From: Drosophila pseudoobscura
Lineage: Eukaryota > Arthropoda > Insecta > Diptera > Drosophilidae
Length of the DNA: 64,000 nucleotides
Reading direction: 5' to 3'
NCBI RefSeq assembly: GCF_009870125.1
Contig: NC_046681.1
Span: 15,947,001 to 16,011,000, forward strand
In this document: one piece after another, positions 24,108 through 35,267 of the stretch
Layout: each line of letters opens with the position of its first letter
How positions within the stretch are numbered: position 1 is the stretch's first letter
The notes under the pieces: model-generated
Told to the model about the DNA's origin: nothing
Seen by the model: the letters and a program-made list of their open reading frames with translations, nothing else
Database searches by the model: none
Made by a program: the position numbers and the translations under genes

Positions 24108-24640
24108 ATATTAACATATTTGCGCGTGCTGTGGGCCAGGCCCATAGAGGCAAGCATTTTTGTATCTTTTTCGGAGCACGTTTTTAATCGCCGAACCCCT
24201 CTCCCTCTTTCTTTCTCTCTGTTGTTATTTTTTTAGACACCTCCAGTACCGTCGACTGCACGATCAGTTCGGAGAGCAAGTGCCCGTAGTGCTTGGACAA
24301 CGTCTGCCAGCGTCTGCTAATCCAGCAGCCAGAGTTCTTTGGACTGCGATACCTCGTCCGTGGAAAGGAGGACGAGTATAAATGGATCGATCTGGAGCGA
24401 TCGCTGAGCCGCCAGCTGGAGAAGTATGCGGCGGGGCCAAAGATCTACCTGCGAGTGCGCCACGATGTGACGACGGGTGTGCGGCATCAAAGCGACGAGG
24501 CCACCAGATTCAACTATTTTCTGCAGCTAAAGAGCGACATTTATGAGGGGAAGATTGCCTGTCGAACAGCCATCCTTCTGGGTCGGTACTGCCGCCAGGC
24601 TGAGTACGACAGCTACCAGGGGGACAAGCAGAGCAAGGAC
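24108..24640 (+). pseudogene. Truncated duplicate of Pez (intron 1 end and start of exon 2)
   Basis: Aligns with 30468-31000 from TTAACATATTTGCGCGTGC in intron 1, through the TTTTTTTAG acceptor, into exon 2 (pseudo-exon from 24237). By eye about 17 substitutions and a 6-nt in-frame deletion occur over roughly 400 bp of exon. A TAG stop replaces a Glu codon at 24287-24289, and several changes hit conserved FERM residues (Tyr to Asp, Leu to Gln, Leu to Arg). Homology ends at GACAAGCAGAGCAAGGA. Without Pez exon 1, with a stop and cut inside the FERM domain, this is a dead fragment. It marks the edge of the block duplication that doubled the zinc-finger pair. Confidence 0.93.
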
Positions 24641-25051
24641 GCAACCAGCCAGGACGCGAGCAAGCTACGACGCACGATGCAGCGCCCATATATGTATGTA
24701 TTTCTATAACCATAACCACCGATGTTTTCCAGCTCAATTGGCAAAACAGTCTGCTAAAATAGTTAATATTATAACAGAGAATTTTTCCATTGAATACTTT
24801 ACATTAAATTGATTAAAATGGATATGCAAATCAGTTTAAAGTGTAAATGTAATTACGGGAATACCCACATTGATAAATCCGATAACTAGTGTCTAAACAA
24901 TAACATTTCGTTCATTTTCGCAAAACAAAACAAACAGATTATTTTGAAGCTCCGACAACTTCACGATTTGGTTCCTTGTGGGTTTGATATGCACTCAATT
25001 GTATGTACATTTTTGTACTCTATTTATTAACATTATTTTGCTTGCAGGAGG
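24641..25051 (+). promoter_or_regulatory. Duplication junction and shared 5' block of zinc-finger gene A2
   Basis: From 24641 to 24714 the sequence resembles the CGACGAC/CATATATGTATTTCTATA tract at 19380-19430. From 24715 (ACCACCGATGTTTTCCAGCTC) it follows the A1 5' block to the ATG, including the TTTTGCTTGCAG acceptor. Confidence 0.65.
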
Positions 25052-26005
25052 ATGGAGGAAATATGCAGAGTTTGCATGGGAACGTCCGGAGAATTCAAGA
25101 ACATTTTTGACGAAAGACCAACAATGGATACGTGCATTGGTGACATGATATCGCAGTGCACAGGGTACGTGGTTAAGAGAGGAGATTCGCTACCAGAAAA
25201 CATATGTCCGCCTTGCCTGGAGGATGCTATGAGTGCCTTCAATCTTAAGTCCACCTACGAGCAGAGCCATAAACTCTTTTTCTCGCTGATAGAGGGGGAC
25301 AAGGAACAAGACGAGGATTCGCTACAGTCAGCTGACAGAACTGAGCAATCGAAACATCAAGATGATAGCAATAACAGTGATAATTGTAAACGAGTCTTCA
25401 AATGCTCCGTCTGTCCAAAATCCTTTCAAAGAAAATACCACCTCAGTGAACACAGCCATAGCCACACTGGCGAGCGACCGTACACGTGTCCACACTGCGC
25501 GAAGTCATTCTCTCAATCCAGAATTCTTCGGAATCACATCCGTACTCACACAGATGAGCGATCATTCTACTGCGCCCACTGTTCGAAGTCATTTAAACTG
25601 AAAGGCCAGCTAATCGTACACAGCCGTACTCACACGGGGGAGCGACCGTATAAATGTTCTAAATGCGCGGTGTCGTTTAAACAGCTCGCCCATCTTACCT
25701 CACACGTATTTTCTCACACAGGAGAAAGACCCCACAAATGCTCCCACTGCCCAAAAACCTTCACACAAGTACGCAGTCTTAATATGCACATCCGTACGCA
25801 CACGGGTGAAAGACCCTACAAATGCACCGAATGTACAAGGTCTTTTATACAAAAATACCATCTCAAGGAACACATCCGTAAGCACACAGGAGAACGACCC
25901 TACCAATGCTATCACTGCTCAAAAACCTTCACGCAGGAATCCACTTTTAAAAAACACATTCGTACGCAACACGGGACGATTCCACCACTGCTAAATGTCA
26001 ATTAA
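25052..26005 (+). CDS. ZAD-C2H2 zinc-finger protein A2, 317 aa
   Basis: Single coding exon. The ZAD (C5, C8, C52, C55) and seven C2H2 fingers (CSVC, CPHC, CAHC, CSKC, CSHC, CTEC, CYHC) match A1 in order and spacing; most differences lie in fingers 4-7. The C-terminus reads on nine residues further than A1 (TIPPLLNVN) because the A1-type TGA is absent here. The high nucleotide similarity to A1, with matching flanks, shows it is the A copy of the second block. Expected nuclear DNA-binding dimer, possibly able to heterodimerise with A1, B1 and B2 through near-identical ZADs (inference). Confidence 0.92.
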   Translation: MEEICRVCMGTSGEFKNIFDERPTMDTCIGDMISQCTGYVVKRGDSLPENICPPCLEDAMSAFNLKSTYEQSHKLFFSLIEGDKEQDEDSLQSADRTEQSKHQDDSNNSDNCKRVFKCSVCPKSFQRKYHLSEHSHSHTGERPYTCPHCAKSFSQSRILRNHIRTHTDERSFYCAHCSKSFKLKGQLIVHSRTHTGERPYKCSKCAVSFKQLAHLTSHVFSHTGERPHKCSHCPKTFTQVRSLNMHIRTHTGERPYKCTECTRSFIQKYHLKEHIRKHTGERPYQCYHCSKTFTQESTFKKHIRTQHGTIPPLLNVN

Positions 26006-26170
26006 AATGACTCAAAGTGGACTCAAAGTACACTCCGCACTCATACGGGGGAGCGTCCTTATAAGTGCTACCATTGTTCAAAGACTTTTGGATACCAAAG
26101 ACAGCTATGTATGTCTTACTCATGGCTTCGAGAACACATCAGTAAGAGCTCTGGAAGATACGATTGCTTC
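26006..26170 (+). pseudogene. Decayed zinc-finger remnants after A2 stop
   Basis: CTCATACGGGGGAGCGTCCT then TATAAGTGCTACCATTGTTC encodes [18 protein letters not shown] in a frame separated from A2 by stop and frameshift. It matches the tail remnant after A1, so the loss predates the block duplication or happened in parallel. Confidence 0.75.
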
Positions 26171-26984
26171 TAGTGGAGAACATCTTTAAGTTAAATTATT
26201 TCCGCTATCCTTTCTACTGTAACTTTTAAATCATTTAGGCCCGGTTACTCGACTTAGGTTAATCGTCGTTAAAATAAAGACTAGACTACCACATAAACTT
26301 TTTTTTTTTGACGTTGACATGCAATGACTGCATCTTTCAAGAGGCGATGCAATTACTGCACCGTCAAGTGGCCTGTGTAACATCAGTAAAAGGCTGTTAC
26401 GCGATTCGGTTTTCTGGAAGGCCGGTTAATAATCGGAACATAAAAGAATAATGCTGTGCTAAAAGCTTTCGTATCAAGATTCGTTTCCCGGAACGTCGGC
26501 AAAAAATAATGTCTGGGCATAACAGCAGAAAGGCTCGCGTAACACTCGAAATTGTGCTTGCAACACAATTGGGGCTTCAAATTGTAAATGCAACATATTA
26601 ACTTTGAGTATGTTTGTTTTTTAAAGTATGTTTTTCGATCCCTAATGACTAACAAATCTAAAAGTATTACCATTCGCAGTTTACTCTTAAGCTTGCATGC
26701 TGCTATTCTCAGCTCGTCAGACATGTTAAATACACGGGTGTCGCATCTGAGATGCCTTGATTTTTTCCAATTCCGTTCTTTCTGAAATAGTTTTTTTTTC
26801 AAAAAAAAAAAGCCATTTTATCACGCTATTTATTTACGAAACTACCAGGTCGGTCAGCTGTTTTTGTTTGCCAGAAACGGTGATAAAATGAAACATATCG
26901 ACGACAACGACTTTTGAAAAGTGGAGCACCTAGAAACGATAACGAAATGTTTTGGCTGAAACCGGAGCCTGCATGAAGCAGGCC
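26171..26984. other. Spacer A2 to B2
   Basis: No gene. Homologous in patches to 21100-21616. Contains an extra segment near 26310-26400 without a counterpart in the first block. Confidence 0.55.
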
Positions 26985-27198
26985 AGAGTTTAAATGTAAT
27001 TACAGGAGTATCCACATTGATAAATCCGATAACTAGTGTCTAAACCATAACATTTCGTTCATTTTCGCAAAACAAAACAAACAGATTATTTTGGAGCTCC
27101 GACAACTTCACGATTTGGGTGCTTGTGGGTTTGATATGCACTCAATTGTATGTACATTTTTTTAATCTATTTATTAACATTATTTTTCTTGCAGAAGA
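26985..27198 (+). promoter_or_regulatory. Shared 5' block of zinc-finger gene B2
   Basis: Shorter copy of the 5' block; it lacks the CCGATGTTTTCCAGCTC part but keeps GATAACTAGTGTCTAAACCA through the TTTTCTTGCAG acceptor. Confidence 0.6.
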
Positions 27199-28710
27199 AT
27201 GGAGGAAATATGCAGAGTTTGCATGGGAACGTCCGGAGAATTCAGGAACATTTTTGACGAAAGACCAACAATGGATATGTGCATTGGTGACATGATATCG
27301 CAGTGCACAGGGTACGTGGTTAAGCGAGGAGATTCGCTACCAGAAATCATATGTCCGCCTTGCCTGGAGGATGCAATAAGTGCCTTCAATCTTAAGTCCA
27401 CCTGTGAGCAGAGCCATAAACTCGTTTTCGCGCTGATAGGGGAAGACAAGGAACAAGACGAGGATTCACTACAGTCAGATGACCGAACTGAGCAATTGAA
27501 ACATCAAGATGATAGCAATAATAGTGATAATTGTAAACCAAAATTCTCTCCCAGAGAGTCCCATCTCAGTGTACGCAGCGGACCGTATACCTGTCCACAC
27601 TGTTCGAAGTCATTTAAACAGAAATCCAAGCTCGTCGGACACATCCGGGTCCACATGGCGGAGCGACCATTTAAGTGTGCTTACTGCCCGATGTCGTTTA
27701 AACATCTCGTAAATCGTGCCTCTCACAGACGCTCTCACAAAGCTGACAAACGCCAGCAATGCTCTCAGTGCTTCAAAGTCTTCTCAAAAAAATGTAATCT
27801 TAGAAGACACATGGTTACGCACACAGATAAACGACCGTATCAATGCACCGAATGCCCAAAAACGTTTGTTCAAAACCAACATCTCAAGGCACACATCCGC
27901 ACGCACACTGGAGAGAGTCCATTCAAGTGTACGCAGGGCCCTGAGGTCTTTGAAAAAAAGGCACATCTTCGAGAACATACCCGTACCCACACGGGGGAGC
28001 AGCCATATCAATGCCCACAATGTCTGGATGCCTTCATTTCACTAGCGTATCTCAAAATTCACATACGAACTCACACTCGCACACCAGAGCTACCGTATAA
28101 GTGTTCTCACTGCTCTGAGACCTTTGCCCAAGTGGGTATTCTCCAGGCTCATATGCGTTCGCATACGGATGAACACGAACGACCTTACCCATGTCCCTAC
28201 TGCTCCGAATGGTTCAGCTTGGAAGATAACCTGAAGACTCACCTCCGAACGCACATGGGTGAAGGACCCTACCAATGCAACGAATGCTCAAAGTCTTTTA
28301 TACAAAAATACCTCTTTGAAAGACACATCCGTACGCACTCAGATGATCGACCCTACCAGTGCTCTCAGTGCTCCAAGTCCTACAAACAAAAGGCCCATCT
28401 CAGCAGTCACATACGGGTTCACACTGGGGAGAATAACGACATGTCTAGTGTTTCCACTGGAGAAGAGACCCAATCGAAGCCTCTTGAAGTGGAGGGACCC
28501 CACAAATGCTCTCACTGCTCGAAGTCATTTAAGATACAATCCCATCTCCAAATACACATCCGTGTTCACACGGGAGATCGACCGTATAAGTGCTCTGACT
28601 GCTGGATGTCGTTTAAACAACACTCCCATCTTCGAATGCACTTACGCTCCCACACAGGTGAAAGACCCCACCATAAAACTGCGTTCCCTGTTAAAATTTC
28701 GAAGTCATAG
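27199..28710 (+). CDS. ZAD-C2H2 zinc-finger protein B2, 503 aa
   Basis: Single coding exon with an intact ZAD (C5, C8, C52, C55) and twelve finger units, eleven complete. The first finger of its relatives has decayed to KPKFSPRESHLS. Finger 5 reads CTQG where CTQC is expected, so it cannot coordinate zinc normally. Fingers 7-12 and the intervening acidic linker are almost identical to B1 fingers 9-14, unlike the more diverged first half. The C-terminus ends early (GERPHHKTAFPV) and the fingers that B1 has after this point are degraded downstream. Probably a functional but shrinking DNA-binding protein, or one at an early stage of decay. Confidence 0.88.
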   Translation: MEEICRVCMGTSGEFRNIFDERPTMDMCIGDMISQCTGYVVKRGDSLPEIICPPCLEDAISAFNLKSTCEQSHKLVFALIGEDKEQDEDSLQSDDRTEQLKHQDDSNNSDNCKPKFSPRESHLSVRSGPYTCPHCSKSFKQKSKLVGHIRVHMAERPFKCAYCPMSFKHLVNRASHRRSHKADKRQQCSQCFKVFSKKCNLRRHMVTHTDKRPYQCTECPKTFVQNQHLKAHIRTHTGESPFKCTQGPEVFEKKAHLREHTRTHTGEQPYQCPQCLDAFISLAYLKIHIRTHTRTPELPYKCSHCSETFAQVGILQAHMRSHTDEHERPYPCPYCSEWFSLEDNLKTHLRTHMGEGPYQCNECSKSFIQKYLFERHIRTHSDDRPYQCSQCSKSYKQKAHLSSHIRVHTGENNDMSSVSTGEETQSKPLEVEGPHKCSHCSKSFKIQSHLQIHIRVHTGDRPYKCSDCWMSFKQHSHLRMHLRSHTGERPHHKTAFPVKISKS

Positions 28711-28915
28711 TTCTCCAAGACCTACAAAGAAAAGACCCCTCTCAGCATGAGACTGCTTTCAGTTTTCATACTGGAGAGAAGAACGACCAATCTAGTGTTA
28801 CCACTGGGAAAGAGACCGATGAAGAAAAACATCAAGATGATAGCAATACGATTGATAATGTGTTCCCCCTTGAAGTCATTTAAAATGTAATCCTATCTGC
28901 AAATACACATTCTAG
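28711..28915 (+). pseudogene. Decayed finger and linker remnants after B2 stop
   Basis: Recognisable pieces of linker (ACTGGAGAGAAGAACGAC, TCTAGTGTTACCACTGG), of the acidic spacer (AAACATCAAGATGATAGCAA) and of finger sequence (TTGAAGTCATTTAAAATG) occur with stops and shifts. B2 has therefore lost a 3' finger segment. Confidence 0.65.
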
Positions 28916-29544
28916 TTATTAATATTATTATTTTTAAAATAAACCGCCGATAAGTTCTGCTTATCGCACAAGAATACCGATATACCGATAAAATACTTAA
29001 AAGTCGCGAGTATACGATCTTAAAACGTGAAACAGCAGAAAAATAGTGAGAAAGAATTCAGAAAAAATGTACCGTCCACCTAAAAATATATTAACAAACT
29101 TTCGTTTTCAGTTTTTGTTAAAACCTGGAGTACCCTCACTGTGTTCGTAAGCAATCCTCTAAACGGCTAATCGAAATCAACTATCGATCCACTCGATTGC
29201 TCGCTGCACTTGTACTCACTCGATACCACCTACTCGTTTTTTAGTTTTTGTTAAGACTTGTATTTATTTTTTAGCACGGGCTCTGGGCTGGTTTTAGCCA
29301 ATTATTTAACGGACGTGACGCGTGTGCCATTGTGCGCCAACCGCAGTGCCTTAGCAGCTGTTCGCGGACAGCCTGCAAAACGAACGAAAGCGTTCCAATT
29401 GTGTAATTTACATGCAAATTCCCGTGGAGCTGACAGAAAGACACCTCCGCCAGCAGCAGCGACAGTCCCCCGTAGACCAGGTCTTCGTTCCCCCGCGCCC
29501 CCTTGAAGCCAGAGCCCGAGCGAAGCTCCGAGCACGGCACGGAA
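28916..29544 (+). promoter_or_regulatory. Pez promoter region and 5'UTR
   Basis: Immediately 5' of the Pez ATG. It contains the inverted repeat CGATAAG-TTCTG-CTTATCG at 28948-28966, ATACCGATA repeats, and an ATCGAT motif near 29180. A more GC-rich, transcribed-looking stretch runs from about 29280 to the ATG. Start site not determined. Confidence 0.5.
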
Positions 29545-32500
29545 ATGCCATTTAAATTCTTGAAAAAGTGTCGCCAATATAATGTGACGTCTAAAAGTTT
29601 GTTTGTTATATCAGTGCATCATTTGTTGGGTGAGTAAACCCTCAGTGCCAGGAAGGGGGCGTAGCACCCATCAGCTATAATATCTATGAGTCGACGTCGT
29701 CTGCCCACAAAACAGCTGCCATTACACTTGTTGGTTTATTTAATTGCAAATCTACACATAATTGTACTTATATTGCCCCCGCCACATGATAAGCATTTGG
29801 TTTATCATGGCCTGATGCGAGGGTTACCAGTTTTTTTTTTGTTTTTTGTTTTTGTCTAGCTTGTTGCAATTGGCCAACATTTTAGGACCAAGAAATGCGG
29901 CAACAACAACAGGAAAACCTGTTGCGCTGTTATCCTGACCTAACAGGGGCTCTGTGTAACAGTCGGATAACAGAGGATCTCATAAGAGTGCTCTGTTGCG
30001 CCACATTACCATTGGATAACCATTAAGAAACCCAAAAAACCTCGACAATTTCCGTTTTTTAAAACAAATAAGGCCTCACAAGAGATTAGAAAGAAGCTAG
30101 TAGCACTTTTTATGGGGTGTCGAATGGTTAGATACCCTTTAAAGTCATCGTTGTTTATGATTTTTGACTGCTTTATCCCACAAAAGAATCTTATTATGAA
30201 TATGCTATTTCTATCTATTTATTGAAGGATATATTGTAGCAAGGTGTATTGTATAGCCATCCGATTAGTTATAGTTCTGTAAAAGACTATAAATCGTATA
30301 AAGGTTCTCGTTTTGAACGATGTTTCTTATTAAAGTCCTCAATAATGCAAAAATAATTATTTTTATAGGGACTTTCTTATAAATGTTATAGTATTTCTAC
30401 CTTCCTGCTCCACTTGACAAAACTCTTGCCCAGCCCATCACACCTCCTCTTAGAGGGTATTACAAATGTATTAACATATTTGCGCGTGCTGTGGGCCAGG
30501 CCCATAGAGGCAAGCATTTTTGTATCTTTTTCGGAGCACGTTTTTAATCGCCGAACCCCTCTCTTTCTCTCTCTGGTTATTTTTTTAGACACCTCCAGTA
30601 CCGTCGACTGCACGATCAGTTCGGAGAGCAAGGGCCAGGAGTGCTTGGACAACGTCTGCCAGCGTCTGCTCATCCAGCAGCCAGAGTTCTTTGGACTGCG
30701 ATACCTCGTCCGTGGAAAGGAGGACGAGTATAAATGGATCGATCTGGAGCGATCGCTGAGCCGCCAGTTGGAGAAGTATGCGGCGGGGCCAAAGATTTAC
30801 CTGCGAGTGCGCCACTATGTGACGACGGGTGTGCGGCATCTGAGCGACGAGGCCACCAGATTCTACTACTTTCTGCAGCTAAAGAGCGACATTTATGAGG
30901 GGAAGATCGCCTGTGACATCCGTACAGCCATCCTGCTGGCTCTGTATTGCCGCCAGGCTGAGTACGACAGCTACCAGGGGGACAAGCAGAGCAAGGATTA
31001 CCTGAAGAAGTCTCTAGTGCTGCCGCGGAATATGCAGGGCCTGGCCAACGATGACAGCATGCTGGAGGGCCTCATCATGGAGGTGCTGCAGCAGCAGGCG
31101 ACCCTGGCGCATCTCACCCAAAGCCGGGCGGAGGAGATGTACATACAGTGCTGTCAGCAGCTAGATGGCTATGGGGAGGAACGTTTCTCTGCGAAGGATA
31201 CGCTGGGGAACGATCTCCTTCTGGGTCTGGCCATCAATGGAATGGTCGTGAATGCCGACAACGGGCGGCAGTACTTTCCCTGGAAGGACTTTCACACGGT
31301 GACCATCGACAAGCGCACCATCAAGATCGAACAGAACAAACTCGATGGCGATGGCAGCATCGTCGGGAGCTTCATCTTTGGGGAGGCCGACACCGCACGC
31401 TACTTCTGGAAACTGTGCATCAGCCAGCACAAGTTCTTCAAGCGGTACATTGACACGGCCACGCCCTCGAGCATGGGCAGTGCGGCGGACGTAGAGAGTA
31501 GCGGTCACATTGGTGGCGACAGCGTGGGCTATGTGGATTACGATTACGGAGAGGCGGCAGCCGTCGAACAACAGCAGCAGCAGCTCCAACAGCAGCAACA
31601 ACAGCACATGCAACAGCAACATCAGCTGCAGCAGCAACAACAGCAACAGATGCTATCCTCCAATATGTCCCTCACGACCAGCGCCAACCACAGCCACAGC
31701 CAGCTCTTGGGGCAGAGCAGCTCCTGCCTTGACTTGAGCAACAATAACCTGCACAGCAGCAACGGAATGCTCCACCACAACAACAACAATGAGGAAAGAG
31801 AGCGCCTCAAAGCCATGCTTCCCACTTATAGGCCCGCTCCGGACTACGAGACGGCCGTCCAGCTAAAATATCGCACTCCCTCCGCCGAGCTGCACAACGT
31901 GACGCTCGCCTTGGCAGCCCCGGGGAACGCCTACTATGCGGGCTCCCAGCCGGATGTCCACAATCCGGGGGCATACAATGAGAACGTAGTCTTTGGCCAC
32001 CTGACGGCGCACCGGTATCCGGATGTGGCCCAGCCAGCCGCTGCCCTCCATCACCACATAAATCTCTACCAAACGCAGCAGCAACAGCAACAGCAGCAGC
32101 AGCCAGCTGTGGGCACGGCCCAGGCGTATCTGGAGCTCTCGCGGATGCATATGATGCGGCACAAGGCACCGCCGCCATATCCCGTCAATCGATTGAGCTC
32201 CTCGTCGACGCCCGATCTGGCCGTGGCCACGCCCCGACCGTTGCAGGGATACCGCAACTATGTGAGCGGTTCGTCCCCAGATCTAGTCTCCAATCGCACG
32301 CTCCTCAATGGCGGACAGTTTGTGGCGTTGGCTGCCGGTGGCCATGGTGGGAATATGCCCACCTCTTCGGGTGCGACCATGCTGCATCACTACATCGGCC
32401 ATATGGGGCACTCGCAGCCGTATTTGCCGCCGCATGGCACCTTCGAGAACCTCAATATGATCGAGGAGCAGCCGTCCATTATGTCGCAGCTGCGACAATC

Positions 32501-34841
32501 GGCTATGAGTCAGGCGGCGGCACAAGCTGCCGTCGTGGCAACACAGAGGTATGTTTATAGACGAGTAGCGATTACAAACAATTAACAAAGAAATAATTAA
32601 GAAGAACTCAAGATATCAAACGTTTTCCAAGGAAGTTCTGGCTTATGGTAGATGAAACTTTAGATATCCAACAGATTGTGGGCTCATTTAAGACAAATAT
32701 CAATTCTGTATAATTGGGATAAGAATTTCCAACCCATATATAGAGTTATCTGTGGACTATAGTCAAAGAAAGCTTAGATATCAAACAGACACCTCAATAA
32801 TAAGTGGTTCTCTTAAATCCAAACCCTACACACAGCACTAATTGAACTCGTTTTCCCTTCTAGTTCACCCACCCTACCACCGAGTGGCTATCGCAGCTCT
32901 GCACCACCTCCAGCCAGCAGTCCGCAGCCACCGCCAGTGGTTGTGCCGCCACAGAAATCCACCACACCCACGCCTTTACAGCGGAGCGTTGTTAACGGAT
33001 CCATTGAGCCGATCTACGAGAATGTGCCACTGCCACAGAGGGCATCGGGAGGCAGCAGTGGAGCAGCGGCTGCCCACGCAGAGGCAATGCGTCAGCGGGC
33101 CTCCTCCATACAGTCGGCGCCGCCAGGGGTGGTGCCCGTGCCAGCAGTACGTCATGCCAGCAGCAATAACGTGGTCACTGTGACGGTGAATGCCCAGCCA
33201 AATAATGAGATTACGCGGAATATCCAAAAGTTCGCAGCGGATCGGGCGGTCAGCAGCGAGATGCAGTTCCTGGAGCCGCAGGCACCGCAGAGGGCGGCCC
33301 GGGCGGCCAGTGCTGCGCCGGCCATAGGGGCAACGGCGCCACCGCGTCAACATCGGTCCACGGCGAGCCTCAACAAATCCACGACGGTGGATGTCATTTC
33401 ACCCACAGGCGACTCGCTCCATCAACAATTTAGTGCCATGAATCTGTCAGCCAATACATCAGCATCCACTTCATCCATGTTCAACTCGACGCTGGACACC
33501 ACCTCCTCGTCGGCGGCCAGCAAAGATGGCAAGCGGAAGAAGCGCTGGAACTTTCTGGCGCGCAGCAAGACCCCCGACAAACAGAAGGCGGCCACGCTGG
33601 GCAGAGAGAAGGCCACCTCCTCCAACCAGCATGCAAAGCTGGCGGCAAAGATGAAGCTGGCCCAAGACGATCTCAATCTGCCCAATCGATGGTCCACGGG
33701 GGTGAGCAAACCGCAGCCCATATCGGGGCAATACTCCAAGGATAAACTGGTAAAACAATGCGAAAATACATTCCCAAAGCGTAGTCTCTAATGATAGTTA
33801 CATTCCAGTGCCAGATTCTCAATGAGAAACTACAGGATACACAGCTATTTATGGAATTTGAACGCATACCGAAGCGACGAGAGAATGCCCTGTACGACTG
33901 CGCTTTGCTGGAGGAGAACGAACCGAAGAACCATGATCCCAATTTTCTGCCCTACGACGACAATCGTGTCAGACTGACGCCCGCAATGGACAATCGCCAT
34001 GGCTATGTGAATGCCTCGTATATATCGGTGGGTGGAAGCGACTTTGCCCATTGAAAAGCTCTAACTTTCACAACTTTCTCCGGTTCGTTAGGCCACTGTG
34101 GGCACTAAACAGCGCTTCTATATTGTGGCCCAATCCCCGCAGGAGTCGCAGACGATGCGCATCTTCTGGCAGTGCGTGTGGGAGGCCGATGTCTATCTGG
34201 TGGTGCAGCTAACCGAAGACATGAGCTACATTCCTCTGAGCAGTCAGCAGCGTTTGGAGTTTGGACAGGTTAGTGATCCATTCCCTCACTCTGAAGCAGT
34301 TCTCCATGTCATTCGCCTCTCCCCTTGCAGTTCCAAGTGTATCAGGAGTTCTCACAGACCACCGATCGTTGCACCACCAGCAAACTGCGTCTCTATCATG
34401 CACCCTCGCGTCGCTATCGGTCTGTGTGGCATCTGCAGTACGCCGACTGGGCGGAACAGAACTGTCCCCGGGATGTGAATCATTTTCTTGACTTTCTCGA
34501 GGAACTCAACTCTGTGAGATTGGCCTCGACACATGAGGTGCCGCCCGGCCACAATACGAATCCTCCGGTGCTCATCCACTGCCTGGAAGGTGGCGGGAGG
34601 TCGGGCGTGACGCTAACAGCAGATCTGTTGCTCTACACCTTAGACCACAATGAGGTAAGGGCTAGGACTCAGATTTGTGTGAAGTATTCATTGTATTCTC
34701 TGATATTCGTAGGACTTGGACATACCCCGTGTCATTGGACAGCTGCGTCATCAGCGGGACAGCATTATACCATCCCTGGCGCAATACAAATTCATATATA
34801 ATCTGCTCATCACGTATCTGAAGCGCACGAGATTGATTTAG
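29545..34841 (+). CDS. Pez: FERM-domain tyrosine phosphatase Pez (PTPN14/21 family), 1259 aa
   Basis: Seven coding exons: 29545-29629, 30589-32548, 32864-33749, 33809-34027, 34092-34268, 34331-34654 and 34713-34841 (TAG). Every junction is GT-AG and in frame. The N-terminus, MPFKFLKKCRQYNVTSKS, and the following FERM domain (about residues 20-325) match the PTPN14/PTPN21 family. A long low-complexity linker carries poly-Gln tracts (31566-31650 and about 32073-32100) and a PPPY motif near residue 553, which in melanogaster Pez binds Kibra WW domains (Hippo signalling). The C-terminal phosphatase domain (about 985-1255) has the P-loop HCLEGGGRSG with catalytic Cys at about 1193. The WPD loop reads W-A-E at 1149-1151, so the usual general acid Asp is Glu. 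Cytoplasmic or cortical protein. Upstream lies its own partial duplicate; downstream it converges with Gef26. Confidence 0.96.
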
Positions 34842-34998
34842 TGGAGAACCAGGGCTTCCCAAAAGTATTTTTCATCCTTTAAGATTTACACATACAAAAA
34901 AGCGAACAATTTTACTTTACTTTAAGACTTTGTCCATATCCACCATTACAGTGCGTGCCACGGCTGTCTAGTACTGTATCGCACTGTATGTGACCACA

Positions 34999-35004
34999 AA
35001 TAAA
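34999..35004 (+). terminator. Poly(A) signal AATAAA, Pez (proximal)
   Basis: AATAAA 157 bp after the Pez stop. A second signal at 35262-35267 may serve a longer form. Confidence 0.5.
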
Positions 35005-35267
35005 CTGCTCTCCCTTTTCGGGCAGCTACTCTTAAACAGACCCCAACATCGCTTTAAGTTTGTAAGTTGCAGAATTTGTTACCAAAACTAGAACCACAAT
35101 CAAATTTTGTTAAATATACGACTAACGCGTGGTAGTGCCTAGGTTTAAAGCCAAATTATTTATACACGTATTTGTATGTATGTACTATATTTTTTAAAAA
35201 GAGCCACACGAAAAGCAAAATGCGAAATAACGAATTAACGAATTGATATCCCACAGAAAGCAATAAA

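Noticed and set aside
19936-27449. Recurring 73-89-codon minus ORFs opposite each ZAD
   Set aside because: They recur only because the ZAD sequence recurs; no independent constraint visible.
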